Assembly (NCBI GenBank): GCA_949358305.1
Contig: OX442319.1
Location: 2,048,001 to 2,108,000, forward strand
Source of the DNA: Strigamia acuminata
Taxonomy: Eukaryota > Arthropoda > Chilopoda > Geophilomorpha > Linotaeniidae
Direction: 5' to 3'
Length of the DNA stretch: 60,000 nucleotides
The notes under the pieces were generated by a model. It ran no database searches and was not told where the DNA came from. It was given only the letters and a program-made list of their open reading frames with translations. This document shows positions 59,501-60,000 of this stretch, piece after piece (within the stretch, counting starts at the first letter, position 1; every line of letters starts with the position of its first letter). Made by a program: the position numbers and the translations under genes.

Positions 59501-59924
59501 AATTATTAGCTATTACTGATGTGAACGACCATACCATGCTGAAAACACCGGTTCTCGTCCGATCCCCGAAGTTAAGCAGCATCGGGTCTGGTTAGTACTT
59601 GGATGGGTGACCGCCTGGGAATCCCAGATGTCGTTCTCTTCGTTTTTATTTTTTTACTTTTTGCATTTTCAATTTTGTTTGCTGAGTGTGCATTATTACT
59701 AAAATTCACAGCTTGTACTGATGTGAACGACCATACCACGCTGAAAACACCGGTTCTCGTCCGATCCCCGAAGTTAAGCAGCATCGGGTCTGGTTAGTAC
59801 TTGGATGGGTGACCGCCTGGGAATCCCAGATGTCGTTCTCTTCGTTTTTATTTTTTTACTTTTTGCATTTTCAATTTTGTTTGCTGAGTGTGCATTATTA
59901 CTAAAATTCACAGCTTGTACTGAT

Positions 59925-60000
59925 GTGAACGACCATACCACGCTGAAAACACCGGTTCTCGTCCGATCCCCGAAGTTAAGCAGCATCGGGTCTGGTTAGT
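59925..60000 (+). rRNA. 5S rRNA gene, cut by window end
   Basis: First 76 nt of a consensus C17-class gene; the remainder lies outside the window. Confidence 0.92.

Larger units (their letters stand above)
39830..60000 (+). repeat. 5S rDNA tandem array, block 3 (101 gene starts, continues past window)
   Basis: Gene starts run from 39830 to 59925 at 202-bp steps. The span of 20,095 bp equals 100 x 202 after allowing for two 53-bp-short scrambled units (41.4 and 43.2 kb), one inserted C (about 40886), one missing C (about 46822) and one inserted base (about 52997). All genes are on the plus strand; A/B alternation is common to about 49 kb and B runs dominate several stretches after 50 kb. The array end is not reached. 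Confidence 0.97.

Noticed and set aside
7411-59999. Hundreds of near-identical short open frames (about 61-93 codons) on both strands
   Set aside because: They are the 202-bp 5S unit read through gene and spacer; both strands are open at the same place and changes follow rRNA structure, not codons. No protein is supported.
7128-60000. CRISPR-like regular repeats
   Set aside because: Unit is 202 bp, spacers are nearly identical to each other, and the repeat is a 5S rRNA gene with Pol III signals.

Overview
The window is eukaryotic and almost certainly arthropod, probably insect. It has a large tandem 5S rRNA gene array with insect-like 5S sequence, Ty1/copia LTR retrotransposons whose primer-binding sites match initiator tRNA-Met, and short DNA transposon relics. 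I see no single-copy host protein gene and nothing prokaryotic.

Layout. (1) 1-3622: a copia element on the minus strand, cut by the window edge inside its reverse transcriptase. It has gag, protease, integrase and RT, one in-frame stop, one frameshift, a copia-type PBS and a 177-bp 5' LTR. (2) 3625-4177: a MITE with roughly 190-bp terminal inverted repeats and TA duplication. (3) 4180-4740: AT-rich, gene-free DNA. (4) About 4740-7124: a decayed plus-strand copia gag-protease-integrase relic, split by a roughly 626-bp GC-rich insertion (5938-6565). (5) 7128 to window end: a tandem 5S rDNA array with a 202-bp period, a gene of about 118 nt and an 84-bp spacer. It is interrupted at 9197-16343 by a full-length 7.15-kb copia element and at 39101-39647 by a related solo LTR, both inside 5S genes and both with perfect 5-bp target duplications. 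Counting units by period and known indels gives 11 gene starts before the big element, 112 plus one split gene between the element and the solo LTR, and 101 after it (the last cut by the window end): about 225 units.

The array has two spacer classes: A (core GATCATTCAGTATAAC) and B (core GAGTGTGCATTATTAC). Long stretches alternate A/B as a 404-bp dimer, others are runs of B. Private variants recur at fixed offsets (1,414; 1,589; 1,765; 2,022; 4,849; 15,910 bp), marking block duplications by unequal exchange. Genes after A spacers mostly carry T17, which restores pairing to A61 in helix II; genes after B spacers mostly carry C17, which does not.

The most promising biology is the pair of related LTR elements placed in the same orientation inside 5S genes, at gene nt 50-54 and 21-25. 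In both cases the complete internal promoter (box A, intermediate element, box C) stays attached to the 3' end of the LTR. This suggests a copia lineage adapted to 5S rDNA and possible LTR-5S hybrid Pol III transcripts. These are inferences from sequence only; repeat arrays are also prone to assembly error.
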